Of a DNA stretch of 12,242 nt, positions 1 to 6,517 are shown one piece after another. Within the stretch, counting starts at the first letter, position 1. Each line of letters starts with the position of its first letter. This DNA comes from an uncultured Clostridia bacterium (GTDB lineage Bacteria > Bacillota > Clostridia > Oscillospirales > Ruminococcaceae), in NCBI GenBank assembly GCA_945931735.1, contig CAMEPN010000020.1:1-12242 (forward strand). Direction: 5' to 3'. A model generated the notes under the pieces. That model was not told where the DNA came from. It saw only the letters and a list, made by a program, of their open reading frames with translations, and ran no database searches. The position numbers and the translations under genes were made by a program.

Positions 1-2
1 TC

Positions 3-881
3 AGCGATGATAATTATACGCGCGATAAGCGGAATGGCTTAATTACATACGATATCGACTTTGACAGGGACACAATAACACGTCACGAAAAAGGCAGGCA
101 GTTCAAGCTGAACGAGATGAGCAAAATCCCGCTTGGCGCGGCGTATTCGCTTATGAGATTTCATGGTGCTGGCGTTCCGGCAGCTGTTTCTGACTGCGAA
201 TATGATGAGTATAATGATATGTCCGGACTATTTGGAAACCGCGATTCTGAAATCAAGGACCGCGGTTTTGTTATATATAGCAACGATGAGTATTTCGAGG
301 CGTATTTAAATTACCTGAAGAATACAGGAGGCTATCAGTTTATTCGTTTTGTAAACGTCAGCGGGTCACAGTACATTTCTTTCAGCCAGCGCGGTTTTGA
401 CAATATCAAGTCTTTTCTGATGCAGAAGCTACAGACAAAGCGTGAGGAAGCTGACCGCCTGGAAGCAGAAATCAACGAAGCATTCAGCGCTGCGGAGCCG
501 ACCGAAATTCCTAAAGATGAAAAATCCGAACTTTCAGAGCTTATAGAAAAGCTCGGTTTGCAAAGTCACTCATACACTTTCAGCGTTGTTTCTCTGGACT
601 CGGAGATTTACGTTACCGGAGCGTATGTAGAGAGCGCTGACGAGCTTGATGAGCTTGGAATCCTCGGTCAGTTTGACAGGGATTTCGGACATGGCGATAC
701 CGTTCATGCTGAGATAAGTTATTATATCATCGGGCAGTCCGGCGTGGAATCCGAAAGGCTCCCGGATGAATTTGGGTGCGACATCGTGTCGCACCTGGAC
801 GCGGCGGTTCAGTACGCCGACCTGCTGGAAGAACGGCCGCTAACGATTGATTTCGGTGATTATGAGATGGCGTTTGAGTGA
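3..881 (+). CDS. Unidentified element protein, 5' end outside window
   Basis: The frame is open from the left edge to the TGA at 879-881, so the gene starts upstream. The first in-window ATG (117) has no Shine-Dalgarno sequence before it and is probably an internal Met. Reading from 117 there are 254 residues. The stretch around 108-170 (LNEMSKIPLGAAYSLMRFHG) looks like a conserved domain edge. Residues about 99-123 (counted from 117) are charged and heptad-like (QKLQTKREEADRLEAEINEA), consistent with a short coiled coil. A second alpha/beta-looking segment follows (TFSVVSLDSEIYVTGAYVES). The tail is acidic and ends DFGDYEMAFE. A copy of the dispersed 21-bp palindrome lies in frame at 775-795 and encodes GCDIVSH. 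I do not recognise the family. Its neighbours suggest a cytoplasmic accessory protein of a conjugative element. Confidence 0.8.
   Translation, partial: SDDNYTRDKRNGLITYDIDFDRDTITRHEKGRQFKLNEMSKIPLGAAYSLMRFHGAGVPAAVSDCEYDEYNDMSGLFGNRDSEIKDRGFVIYSNDEYFEAYLNYLKNTGGYQFIRFVNVSGSQYISFSQRGFDNIKSFLMQKLQTKREEADRLEAEINEAFSAAEPTEIPKDEKSELSELIEKLGLQSHSYTFSVVSLDSEIYVTGAYVESADELDELGILGQFDRDFGHGDTVHAEISYYIIGQSGVESERLPDEFGCDIVSHLDAAVQYADLLEERPLTIDFGDYEMAFE
775..795. repeat. Dispersed palindrome, copy 1 (inside a gene)
   Basis: Arms GGTGCGACA and TGTCGCACC (9 bp, perfect) flank a TCG centre. This is the only copy lying in a coding sequence. Its 21-nt length is a multiple of three, so it keeps the frame. The next copy begins only 88 nt after it ends. 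Confidence 0.9.
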
Positions 882-883
882 TA

Positions 884-912
884 GGTGCGACACGGTGTCG
901 CACCTTTTTTTT
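884..912 (+). terminator. Dispersed palindrome copy 2 with T8 tract: intrinsic terminator or attenuator
   Basis: A perfect GC-rich stem (GGTGCGACA / TGTCGCACC, CGG centre, 884-904) begins 3 nt after the stop of the preceding gene and is followed at once by eight T (905-912). This is the form of a Rho-independent terminator. The next gene's ribosome binding site starts only about 5 nt after the T run, leaving no room for a new promoter. The hairpin therefore either reduces readthrough into the next gene or is overridden in a regulated way. Confidence 0.75.
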
Positions 913-927
913 GAAAGCGAGGATAAA

Positions 928-1665
928 ATGGCACTATACGCAAGGCAGATAAGCCCATCTGAGCAGACCTCTCCATTCTGGGACAGCGCCGAAATATGGG
1001 ACGGCATTTTTCTTTATGAGCCGGTAAGAAAATACGCAGTAGATCCGCACTACAAAAGCATTCTTGAGGTTTTGCAGAACTATTTCGATGTTTCGCATGA
1101 CATTGCGGACAGCAGGTGCGGCGAGTACGATTCCATCGCAGAATACATAAATGACGTTTCACCGCGGCAGGACAATAACCAGTACACGGAAGAACAGCTC
1201 ACCGGCTGGGAGGACGCCGCAAAGTCGTACAATTTCCCGAAAGCAGACGGCTACAATCCCTATTCGCGAATATACGATGAAATGTGGGGAATCTGCAAGG
1301 CGCTCAGTCTTGTTTCAGGCGAAGAATTTGACTGGAAGGAGATCCACGGCTGTTGTCAGGGAGAATACAACCGCGTAATTTACCCGGAGAGCAGATTTTC
1401 AGAGCAGGATATCAAAAATTTTGAATGCGAGTTTTTTAATCTTGGTACAGAGTGGTGCGTAACGGACGAAAAGCCGGATTCTCCAAACGAGATATGCGGC
1501 GGCTGTATTTACTGCCACAACACTGATATTGACAGCATTCGCAGGGAAATCGCCGAGTGTTTCGAATGCGAGCCGGGTGACATTCACCTTTATTCGTACC
1601 ACGAAAAGACCGTCTGCTACTTTGAATCAGAGCAGGACGAGGAAGAATTCGGCATGGAGATGTAA
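928..1665 (+). CDS. Unidentified element protein with CQGE / FFN-GTEW signature
   Basis: This is a 245-residue soluble acidic protein with no signal peptide or membrane segment. I chose the ATG at 928 because GCGAGGA (917-923) precedes it. The longer open frame from 847 would start inside the previous gene and read through the terminator hairpin. Visible signatures are CCQGEYNRVIYPES (from residue 142) and FECEFFNLGTEW (ending at residue 176). Similar 'C-QG-(W/Y)...YP...FE-E-FN-GTEW' patterns occur, from memory, in hypothetical proteins of phages and conjugative elements. A Cys cluster (C190, C193, C196) could bind metal, but this is unproven. The C-terminus is very acidic and ends EQDEEEFGMEM. 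A position in the presumed leading region would suit an anti-defence protein, but I do not see a definite ArdA or ArdC match, so the function is left open. Confidence 0.8.
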   Translation: MALYARQISPSEQTSPFWDSAEIWDGIFLYEPVRKYAVDPHYKSILEVLQNYFDVSHDIADSRCGEYDSIAEYINDVSPRQDNNQYTEEQLTGWEDAAKSYNFPKADGYNPYSRIYDEMWGICKALSLVSGEEFDWKEIHGCCQGEYNRVIYPESRFSEQDIKNFECEFFNLGTEWCVTDEKPDSPNEICGGCIYCHNTDIDSIRREIAECFECEPGDIHLYSYHEKTVCYFESEQDEEEFGMEM

Positions 1666-1670
1666 GGTCA

Positions 1671-1691
1671 GGTGCGACACCGTGCCGCACC
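1671..1691. repeat. Dispersed palindrome, copy 3 (imperfect)
   Basis: Left arm GGTGCGACA, centre CCG, right arm TGCCGCACC. One base of the right arm has changed (T to C), leaving one mismatch in the stem. It lies 6 nt after the previous stop codon and ends about 6 nt before the GGAAAGGAAA ribosome binding site of the next gene. The altered right arm is the same variant seen in the half copy at 2975. Confidence 0.85.
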
Positions 1692-1709
1692 TCCGGAAAG
1701 GAAAATAAA

Positions 1710-2972
1710 ATGGATATCTACAAAAACAGTCTTAAATACGCAAAAGAAAACGGCGAGCTTGAACGGTACCGCGAAAGTATGAATCTGTGTGATGAATGCG
1801 GGACGTTTATAAGCCATTCCATCGCCGAAAATTTCAACAATAATTACCTTGATGTTAAAAAAGTCACTGCGGAAGCCGCCGGGAAATACGGCTTTGAGCC
1901 TGCAATGCTCATGCTTGCGCTACGCGTTGACAGTCTGAAATATGACGGGCGTTTCACCGCCGATAACAAGGAATGGGCGCAGAAGTTACTTGCTGACTAT
2001 CCCAATGCCGAGGAAATCCGGAAAACAGCAGACAGGACGCTCGGAACGGCTCACCCGGTTCTTCTTAACGCCGTGACGGAAGAATTAAGGTCCGCTTTCC
2101 GTGAGAGGAATAAGCAGGAAATCGAGGGCTACCGCATTGTTCAGAGGCTCCAGACTCCCAATTCTGAATTTGTCCTCGGGCAGAACAATAAAATGCCGGG
2201 CTGTTATGTGACTTGGTACAACGCCGACCACAACGGCGGAATCTCCACGGTATGGGGACATTATTTCACCTCAAACGATTCGCAGAATAATCTTGTTTCA
2301 GCATACCGCGACCTGTTCTCCAGAGCGCTTTCTGACGTAAACCAGCACACTCATTTCGAAGAACTCACACCGAAAACAGGCTCTATTATCCGAACCGTAA
2401 ACGGCGAGGATATACAGTTTGAGCTGACTGACGAGGAATGTAACGGAATCTGGGATATGGTCGAACAGCAGAATGTCGAGAGCCATTTCACGGACCTGCT
2501 CAGCGAAAACGGATTTGATGTAGATTCCGCAGATGTAAAGAAAGTGATTACTGAAATGGCGGCGCAGTACCGCGAGGATTTCGGCTTCGGCGATGACGAG
2601 GAGTTTCAGGGATACATAAGCGAACGCGATGACGACCTCAAGGAGCATCTTAATTCCGATACGTTCGGCGATGTGTACGTTGACAATGGCGTTGCAGACT
2701 ACACGGGAAGAATTATGATAATCCGTCCGGAATATTTCAGTTCACGGAGCTTCACTCCCGAGGAACAGCTATTCCTTGCGCAGTCCGGACCGGGCTGTGA
2801 CCCCAAAGAATACGGCGGCGCGGTAAACGGCGTATGTCTGTACGACCGCGAGGAAGCCTCCATCACAAGCGACTGCTTCCTCGGCGCAATGCGTGAGGAA
2901 CACATTCCGATGTGGGCAAGAGAAGCCCGCGATGATATTTCCGAGGAATATGACGAACAGCCGGAGATGTAG
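1710..2972 (+). CDS. DUF3849-type conjugative element protein
   Basis: 420 residues; the ATG at 1710 follows GGAAAGGAAA. Residues about 1-100 carry a DUF3849-like pattern (YKNSLKYAKENGELERYRES, then a DGRFTADNKEWAQKLLADYP segment). A middle region (about 225-295) contains an 'RTVNGEDIQFELTDEE' type segment. The C-terminal part (about 332-405: GRIMIIRPEYF, FLAQSGPGCDPKEYGGAV, then EEHIPMWA) matches a module I recall as common in proteins of clostridial integrative elements. The molecular role of these domains is unknown. The protein is soluble and acidic and ends SEEYDEQPEM. It sits in a co-directional block with the TOPRIM protein downstream, and its intergenic linker is nearly the same as the one before it. 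Confidence 0.85.
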   Translation: MDIYKNSLKYAKENGELERYRESMNLCDECGTFISHSIAENFNNNYLDVKKVTAEAAGKYGFEPAMLMLALRVDSLKYDGRFTADNKEWAQKLLADYPNAEEIRKTADRTLGTAHPVLLNAVTEELRSAFRERNKQEIEGYRIVQRLQTPNSEFVLGQNNKMPGCYVTWYNADHNGGISTVWGHYFTSNDSQNNLVSAYRDLFSRALSDVNQHTHFEELTPKTGSIIRTVNGEDIQFELTDEECNGIWDMVEQQNVESHFTDLLSENGFDVDSADVKKVITEMAAQYREDFGFGDDEEFQGYISERDDDLKEHLNSDTFGDVYVDNGVADYTGRIMIIRPEYFSSRSFTPEEQLFLAQSGPGCDPKEYGGAVNGVCLYDREEASITSDCFLGAMREEHIPMWAREARDDISEEYDEQPEM

Positions 2973-2974
2973 AA

Positions 2975-2987
2975 GTGCCGCACCTCC
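2975..2987. repeat. Dispersed palindrome, copy 4 (right half only)
   Basis: GTGCCGCACCTCC remains of the palindrome, with the left arm missing. From 2975 the sequence matches the end of copy 3 and its ribosome binding site (1682-1705) at 22 of 24 positions, so both junctions appear to derive from one linker. Confidence 0.7.
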
Positions 2988-3000
2988 AGAAAGGAAACCT

Positions 3001-4041
3001 ATGCCGCAGTATAAATACTCCCGTGACGACTACTACCGTCTGACTAACGCTCCCTGCCTGGACGTTGCCAGGGCTCTTGGAATGGAGATAAACGAAAAGG
3101 AAAGCGACCGCAAAAGCTGGAAGATAAAAGGCGAACAGGGGCTGTGCATTTACCGCGAGGGAAACGGCTGGTACCGCTTTTCGGACGGGCGGCATGGATT
3201 TCCTATCGACCTCGTAAAAGACAAGCTCTGCTGTTCTACGGAACAGGCGCTTGATTTCATCGCCCGTTATGTCGTGAACGGAGTTTCCGGGCAGGTGAAT
3301 ATTCCTCGCCGGACTGCCCTGTCAGAGCCGGAAAAACCGCGTGAATTCTCACCGCCGGCACACGACATTTCACCCAGGCGCGTCATGGCATATCTCATAA
3401 AGACAAGAGGAATCGACCCGGAAATCGTGAAAGCAATGATTCAGCAAAAGATGATAGCAGAGGACTCAGTTCATCATAACTGCCTGTTTTTCGGACGTGA
3501 CGAAAACGGAGTGATACGCTCCTGCGCGGTTCGAGGCTCAACGGAAGTGAAATTCCGCGGTGAAGCTCCCGGCGGAGACAAGTCCTGCACATTCGCAATG
3601 GCGGGCAGGAGCGATGTGCTCCGGCTGTTTGAAAGTCCCATTGACGCAATGTCGCACGCCACTTTTACAAAGCTCCTCGGAAAAGACTGGACAGCCGACC
3701 ATCGGCTAAGCGTGAACGGCAGTGGGAACTACGAGAGCATAAAAAGATACCTCGCGAACCACACGGAAATAAAATCCGTGTGGTTTTGCTATGACAGCGA
3801 CCAAGCCGGACGCGACGGTGCGGAAGCCTCCAGCAGTAGGATTTTCGAGGATTTCCCGGACAGAGAATTATCGGTGATGTTCTGCTCTCCTGTCAAAAAT
3901 AAGGACTGGAACGAAGCGCTCCAGCTTTTCCGAGTTTTGGAGAGCCGCGGCGTCACGGTTCGTGAATTTCTTGCTCCCACGGAATTCCGGAGTATTCCGC
4001 CCCCGGACTGTGAACATGACGAATTTGAGTGTGAATTGTAA
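3001..4041 (+). CDS. DUF3991/TOPRIM primase-like protein
   Basis: 346 residues. The ATG at 3001 is preceded by AGAAAGGAAA; an upstream extension to 2893 would overlap the previous gene and is unlikely. The N-terminal part (about 15-85) resembles the zinc-finger-like domain of DNA primases (DVARALGMEI, WYRFSDGRHGFPIDLV) but lacks the CHC2 Cys/His set. A DUF3991-like region follows (about 115-200, with RRVMAYLIKTRGID). The TOPRIM fold is shown by FESPIDAMS (E211, D215) and CYDSDQAGRDG (D265, D267), the acidic metal-binding residues of primases and topoisomerases. Such proteins on mobile elements probably help prime or replicate transferred DNA, though activity for this family is inference. It lies directly before the candidate oriT. 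The tail is acidic: EHDEFECEL. Confidence 0.88.
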   Translation: MPQYKYSRDDYYRLTNAPCLDVARALGMEINEKESDRKSWKIKGEQGLCIYREGNGWYRFSDGRHGFPIDLVKDKLCCSTEQALDFIARYVVNGVSGQVNIPRRTALSEPEKPREFSPPAHDISPRRVMAYLIKTRGIDPEIVKAMIQQKMIAEDSVHHNCLFFGRDENGVIRSCAVRGSTEVKFRGEAPGGDKSCTFAMAGRSDVLRLFESPIDAMSHATFTKLLGKDWTADHRLSVNGSGNYESIKRYLANHTEIKSVWFCYDSDQAGRDGAEASSSRIFEDFPDRELSVMFCSPVKNKDWNEALQLFRVLESRGVTVREFLAPTEFRSIPPPDCEHDEFECEL

Positions 4042-4081
4042 GCACAAGCGTGGCATAGACGCCGCGCAGCTCAGCTTCGAC

Positions 4082-4100
4082 TGCGACATCGTGTCGCACC
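4082..4100. repeat. Dispersed palindrome, copy 5 (shortened left arm)
   Basis: TGCGACA, TCG centre, TGTCGCA (7-bp arms, 4082-4098), followed by CC. The first two G of the left arm are replaced by AC. A run of six T lies at 4112-4117, 12 nt beyond this copy, too far for a classical terminator but possibly contributing to one. It marks the left part of the candidate oriT region. Confidence 0.75.
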
Positions 4101-4131
4101 TGTGAGCATTCTTTTTTCGTAAATTTTCACT

Positions 4132-4146
4132 CCGTACTTTGTACGG
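4132..4146. repeat. Hairpin abutting the proposed nick
   Basis: CCGTAC and GTACGG form 6-bp perfect arms around TTT. On the bottom strand the hairpin starts exactly at the first base after the proposed nick, so it would be at the 5' end of the transferred strand. Confidence 0.7.
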
Positions 4147-4152
4147 CAGGAA

Positions 4153-4172
4153 TAGTGCGGTGTACCGCACTA
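4153..4172. repeat. oriT-type inverted repeat
   Basis: TAGTGCGGT and ACCGCACTA are perfect 9-bp arms around GT. In MOBP oriTs an inverted repeat typically lies a few bases 5' of the nick and is bound by the relaxase or an accessory protein. Here it ends 6 nt before the proposed nick on the bottom strand. It shares the GTGCG...CGCAC frame with the dispersed palindrome but is a distinct sequence. Confidence 0.75.
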
Positions 4173-4181
4173 CTGAACAGC

Positions 4182-4200
4182 GCAGCACCAAAGGTGCTGC
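4182..4200. repeat. Hairpin in oriT region
   Basis: GCAGCACC and GGTGCTGC form perfect 8-bp arms around AAA. No T tract follows, so it is not an evident terminator. It may be a protein-binding or structural element of oriT. Confidence 0.7.
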
Positions 4201-4223
4201 CGTCGGTGTACTGACATAATCAA

Positions 4224-4241
4224 GACACTTGATTTAGTGTC
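4224..4241. repeat. Inverted repeat upstream of the accessory gene
   Basis: GACACT and AGTGTC (6-bp perfect arms) are separated by TGATTT, ending 10 nt before the AGAAAGGAAAA ribosome binding site. It could be an operator or binding site for the ribbon-helix-helix protein encoded just downstream, which would allow autoregulation. That is inference. Confidence 0.5.
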
Positions 4242-4263
4242 ACCATTTTCAGAAAGGAAAACC

Positions 4264-4725
4264 ATGCCTAGAAAGAATCCGGAACGTTCTGTCGTTCTTC
4301 CACAAGAGATGGCTGAGGCTCTTGACAGCTACTCGGCTAAAAAAAGAATAACCACTTCTCAGGCTATCAGGCAGTTTATTGAAAAAGGGCTGTCGATTAC
4401 AAGCTATGAGCAGAGCCAGACCGAGATACGAAATTATATCCGCGAAGAAATCGAAACGGTAATGCCGATAGTAATGAAAAGGTACATGGAACGGCTCATA
4501 GCCATGCAGGCTGTTGCAGCGAGAACATCTGCCGCCGCATTGCAGTGCTGCGTTTCTGTGCTTGCTGAAAATTATATCGACAGCGCAACTCCGGAAGAGA
4601 TACTCGCCAACGCCCTGCGGCAGTCCTGCCGAATAACTAAAACCAAGCCAAAATCTGACGAGGAATATCTCCGGGAAGCTCACGAATGGCTGTCCGCCGA
4701 GCTTGATACGCCAAACGACAAATAA
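4264..4725 (+). CDS. Ribbon-helix-helix relaxosome accessory protein (MobC-like)
   Basis: 153 residues; the ATG at 4264 follows AGAAAGGAAAACC. A GTG at 4237 would add nine residues but overlaps the inverted repeat and lacks a ribosome binding site. The N-terminus shows a ribbon-helix-helix pattern: a basic strand (residues 7-11, RSVVL), helix A (about 14-25, MAEALDSYSAKK), the TTS turn and helix B (about 29-41, SQAIRQFIEKGLS). The rest is helical (SYEQSQTEIRNYIREEIETV). Such proteins bind oriT repeats, help the relaxase nick and often repress their own promoter. Its place between the candidate oriT and the relaxase gene fits this. It does not carry the EM-type tail seen in several neighbours. 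The MobC comparison is by function and place, not by a family match. Confidence 0.82.
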   Translation: MPRKNPERSVVLPQEMAEALDSYSAKKRITTSQAIRQFIEKGLSITSYEQSQTEIRNYIREEIETVMPIVMKRYMERLIAMQAVAARTSAAALQCCVSVLAENYIDSATPEEILANALRQSCRITKTKPKSDEEYLREAHEWLSAELDTPNDK

Positions 4726-4746
4726 CGGTGCTCCCACAGAAAGGCG

Positions 4747-5991
4747 GTGAAACCCATACCCCAAATAATCTACAAACAACAGCACGTTGGAAGCAATGGG
4801 CGCAAATTTACGGCTTCCCGGAACGCTCATTATGTTAAGTACATCGGCGAGCGAGAGCACGTTTTCAAATCCTCTCACGAATCAAATCTTGTGAAATACA
4901 TGGGTGAACGTGAACACGCCGCAAAGCAGTCTGACAATGGGCTTTTCGGATATATTAACGGCAGTTTTTCGGACAATTACAGCACCCCCGAAATGCAGAA
5001 TTACGTCCGAAAAATCTCAACTTCTCACCGCAATGTATTTCACAGCATTTTTTCGTTCACTCCGGAAAGCGCGGAGGAAGCCGGACTGCGGACGCTTATT
5101 GACTGGGAGGAATGGGTGAAATTCCATATCAGCGATATCTCCAGAAACATGAAATTGAAGCAGGAAAACATCGAGTACCTTGCGGCGGTTCATCTGAAAG
5201 AGGGACAGCCGCACGTTCATATCATGTGGTGGGACAAGGCGCAGGAGATTCTTATAAACAAGGTCGATCCGGTGATTTGCGACCAGATACGGATAGATGT
5301 TATCAAAAGCACCTATCACGACCAGTTCGTTGAACTCCACAACAAGGAAAACAGCCTTATAAAAGAGCTTCGCCGACAGGTCGGACACAATGCCGCAGGA
5401 GCGCTTTCGGAAACGAAGCATGACGATTTCACGGAAGCTATTTTTCAGAAGCTCACAGCGATTCGTGAAATGCTCCCGCCGAAAGGACAGGCGGTTTACA
5501 AGCTCATGCCAAAGCCAGTCAAGCAGGAACTGAATTCGCTGACGCATTTTATGATAGACAATATTCCGGAATTCCGCAGTCTGTACGATGAAATACTGGA
5601 CTGCCGCCGGATCTACAATGAAATGCTCCACAGTGATGACAGCAGTTATGGAAAGCTCCAGACGGCGGCGTATATGGGAAAGGTGGTCGATGAAATCGAA
5701 GCCGGAGCTGGGAACACGATTCTTTCCGCGATTCTCAGAGCAATAAAGGATAAGGCGAAAAGTCCCACAGGACGAAACTGCCATGCGGACAGCCATTCGG
5801 AATGGCAGAGGAAATGCACAATTCAGCTTATATCCTCTATCGGAAAACTGCTCGGACAATTCTCCAATTCCAGCCGCGGCAGACTGCATGAGGCTTCAAA
5901 TCAGGTTTTCTGGCGCGGCGACCTCAGCAAGGAACAGATTCGAGAACTCCTGCTGAAAAAGCAGGATAAGGAAAATACTGCCGAGATGTAA
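4747..5991 (+). CDS. mobL: MobL/MOBP-type conjugative relaxase
   Basis: 414 residues from a GTG start. AGAAAGG (4738-4744) lies only 2 nt before it, which is tight; the first in-frame ATG would remove the catalytic region. The His motif AAVHLKEGQPHVHIMWW gives H149, H156 and H158, the metal-binding triad of HUH relaxases. The N-terminus has the Y-x-K-Y-(I/M)-x-x-R block of MobL-like enzymes, with Y29, Y32 or Y51 as candidate nucleophile, followed by NGLFG. The block occurs twice (VKYIGEREH at 30-38, VKYMGEREH at 49-57). The rest is mostly helical. It would cut one strand at oriT, stay linked to its 5' end and pilot it through the type IV channel. The protein ends KENTAEM, sharing the EM tail with unrelated neighbours. 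Confidence 0.85.
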   Translation: MKPIPQIIYKQQHVGSNGRKFTASRNAHYVKYIGEREHVFKSSHESNLVKYMGEREHAAKQSDNGLFGYINGSFSDNYSTPEMQNYVRKISTSHRNVFHSIFSFTPESAEEAGLRTLIDWEEWVKFHISDISRNMKLKQENIEYLAAVHLKEGQPHVHIMWWDKAQEILINKVDPVICDQIRIDVIKSTYHDQFVELHNKENSLIKELRRQVGHNAAGALSETKHDDFTEAIFQKLTAIREMLPPKGQAVYKLMPKPVKQELNSLTHFMIDNIPEFRSLYDEILDCRRIYNEMLHSDDSSYGKLQTAAYMGKVVDEIEAGAGNTILSAILRAIKDKAKSPTGRNCHADSHSEWQRKCTIQLISSIGKLLGQFSNSSRGRLHEASNQVFWRGDLSKEQIRELLLKKQDKENTAEM

Positions 5992-6016
5992 CGGTATTAA
6001 GAAAGGAAAAAACACT

Positions 6017-6343
6017 ATGGACAAATTCAAAGATTACGAGAAGCTTGTAGGCTACTCTTACGCAACCGGCGAGGAAAAAGTAATTCCAAACACGCTGGAA
6101 GATGTTGCCGACTATATCGTCCGCGAGGGATTAATGGGCGATGTCATGATTATTGCAACCGACAACACTCCTGTGCTTAACACAATGGGATTCTTTGTCG
6201 ACAGGTGTTCTGATCCCGAGTATATGGAAGCACTCCGTCCTATTCTGATTGAAAAACAGAATAACTGGGACCAGTACCTCAATGAGGATACAGAAGCTCA
6301 GTCAGATGAAGATGAAGATGAGGACGACCAGCCGGAAATGTGA
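6017..6343 (+). CDS. Small acidic unidentified protein
   Basis: 108 residues with AGAAAGGAAAA before the ATG at 6017. The N-terminal 85 residues look like a compact alpha/beta fold (KLVGYSYATGEEKVIPNT, then EDVADYIVREGLMGDVMIIA). After that comes a very acidic tail (SDEDEDEDDQPEM). There is no signal peptide, membrane segment or recognised motif. It follows the relaxase gene by 25 nt and probably shares its transcript. The PEM ending is the same as in the proteins ending at 2972 and 10332. I do not recognise the family. Confidence 0.78.
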   Translation: MDKFKDYEKLVGYSYATGEEKVIPNTLEDVADYIVREGLMGDVMIIATDNTPVLNTMGFFVDRCSDPEYMEALRPILIEKQNNWDQYLNEDTEAQSDEDEDEDDQPEM

Positions 6344-6351
6344 TTACATTA

Positions 6352-6372
6352 GGTGCGACACGGTGTCGCACT
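6352..6372. repeat. Dispersed palindrome, copy 6
   Basis: GGTGCGACA, CGG centre, TGTCGCACT. The last base is T rather than C, which still pairs as G-U in RNA. It lies 8 nt after the stop of the preceding gene and about 77 nt before the promoter at 6449. The following TTTCATCTT is only weakly T-rich, so termination here is uncertain, but the place between an operon end and a fresh promoter suits a terminator. Confidence 0.88.
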
Positions 6373-6448
6373 TTCATCTTACTCACCATTCAGCAAAACT
6401 CACAAAAAACGAAAAGCAGGTTTGTAAATAGTTTTGCCAATAAACTAA

Positions 6449-6477
6449 TTGACAACTGCTTTCTTTTATGGTAATAT
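6449..6477 (+). promoter_or_regulatory. Near-consensus sigma-A promoter
   Basis: TTGACA (6449-6454), a 17-nt spacer and TAATAT (6472-6477) closely match the housekeeping promoter consensus. The gene start is at 6518, behind AGGAGG (6505-6510). It is the clearest promoter in the window and marks the export genes as a separate transcription unit. Confidence 0.88.
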
Positions 6478-6517
6478 ATACTCAGTAAGATTACATACCC
6501 TAACAGGAGGTTCAAAT

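Larger units (their letters stand above)
4042..4263. other. Candidate origin of transfer (oriT) region
   Basis: This 222-bp gene-free stretch lies between the primase-like gene and the genes for a ribbon-helix-helix protein and relaxase, a usual place for oriT. It contains five successive inverted repeats: 4082-4098, 4132-4146, 4153-4172, 4182-4200 and 4224-4241. On the bottom strand, the 4153-4172 repeat is followed by TTCCTGCC, which resembles the RP4/IncP nick region TATCCTG/CC. The nick would fall between bottom-strand bases at 4147 and 4146, 6 nt from the repeat. A second hairpin begins at the nick. The assignment rests on architecture and motif likeness, not on a match to a known oriT. 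Confidence 0.65.

Noticed and set aside
847..927. Upstream extension of the CQGE-signature protein to 847
   Set aside because: It would overlap the preceding gene and translate the terminator hairpin (CDTVSHLFF), while the ATG at 928 has a good ribosome binding site.
928..1665. Calling this protein ArdA antirestriction
   Set aside because: Acidic composition and position would fit, but I see no clear ArdA motif and the CQGE / GTEW signature points to another family.
2893..3000. Upstream extension of the TOPRIM protein to 2893
   Set aside because: It overlaps the end of the DUF3849 gene; the ATG at 3001 has the AGAAAGGAAA site used across the window.
3646..3660. TGTCGCACGCC within the primase-like gene, similar to the right arm of the palindrome
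   Set aside because: There is no left arm and it encodes a sensible part of the TOPRIM region (MSHA); chance likeness.
4249..5889. Long open frames on the minus strand (209 and 290 codons) opposite the accessory protein and relaxase genes
   Set aside because: They lie fully antisense to well-supported genes, lack ribosome binding sites and have protein sequences of poor quality; they are shadows.
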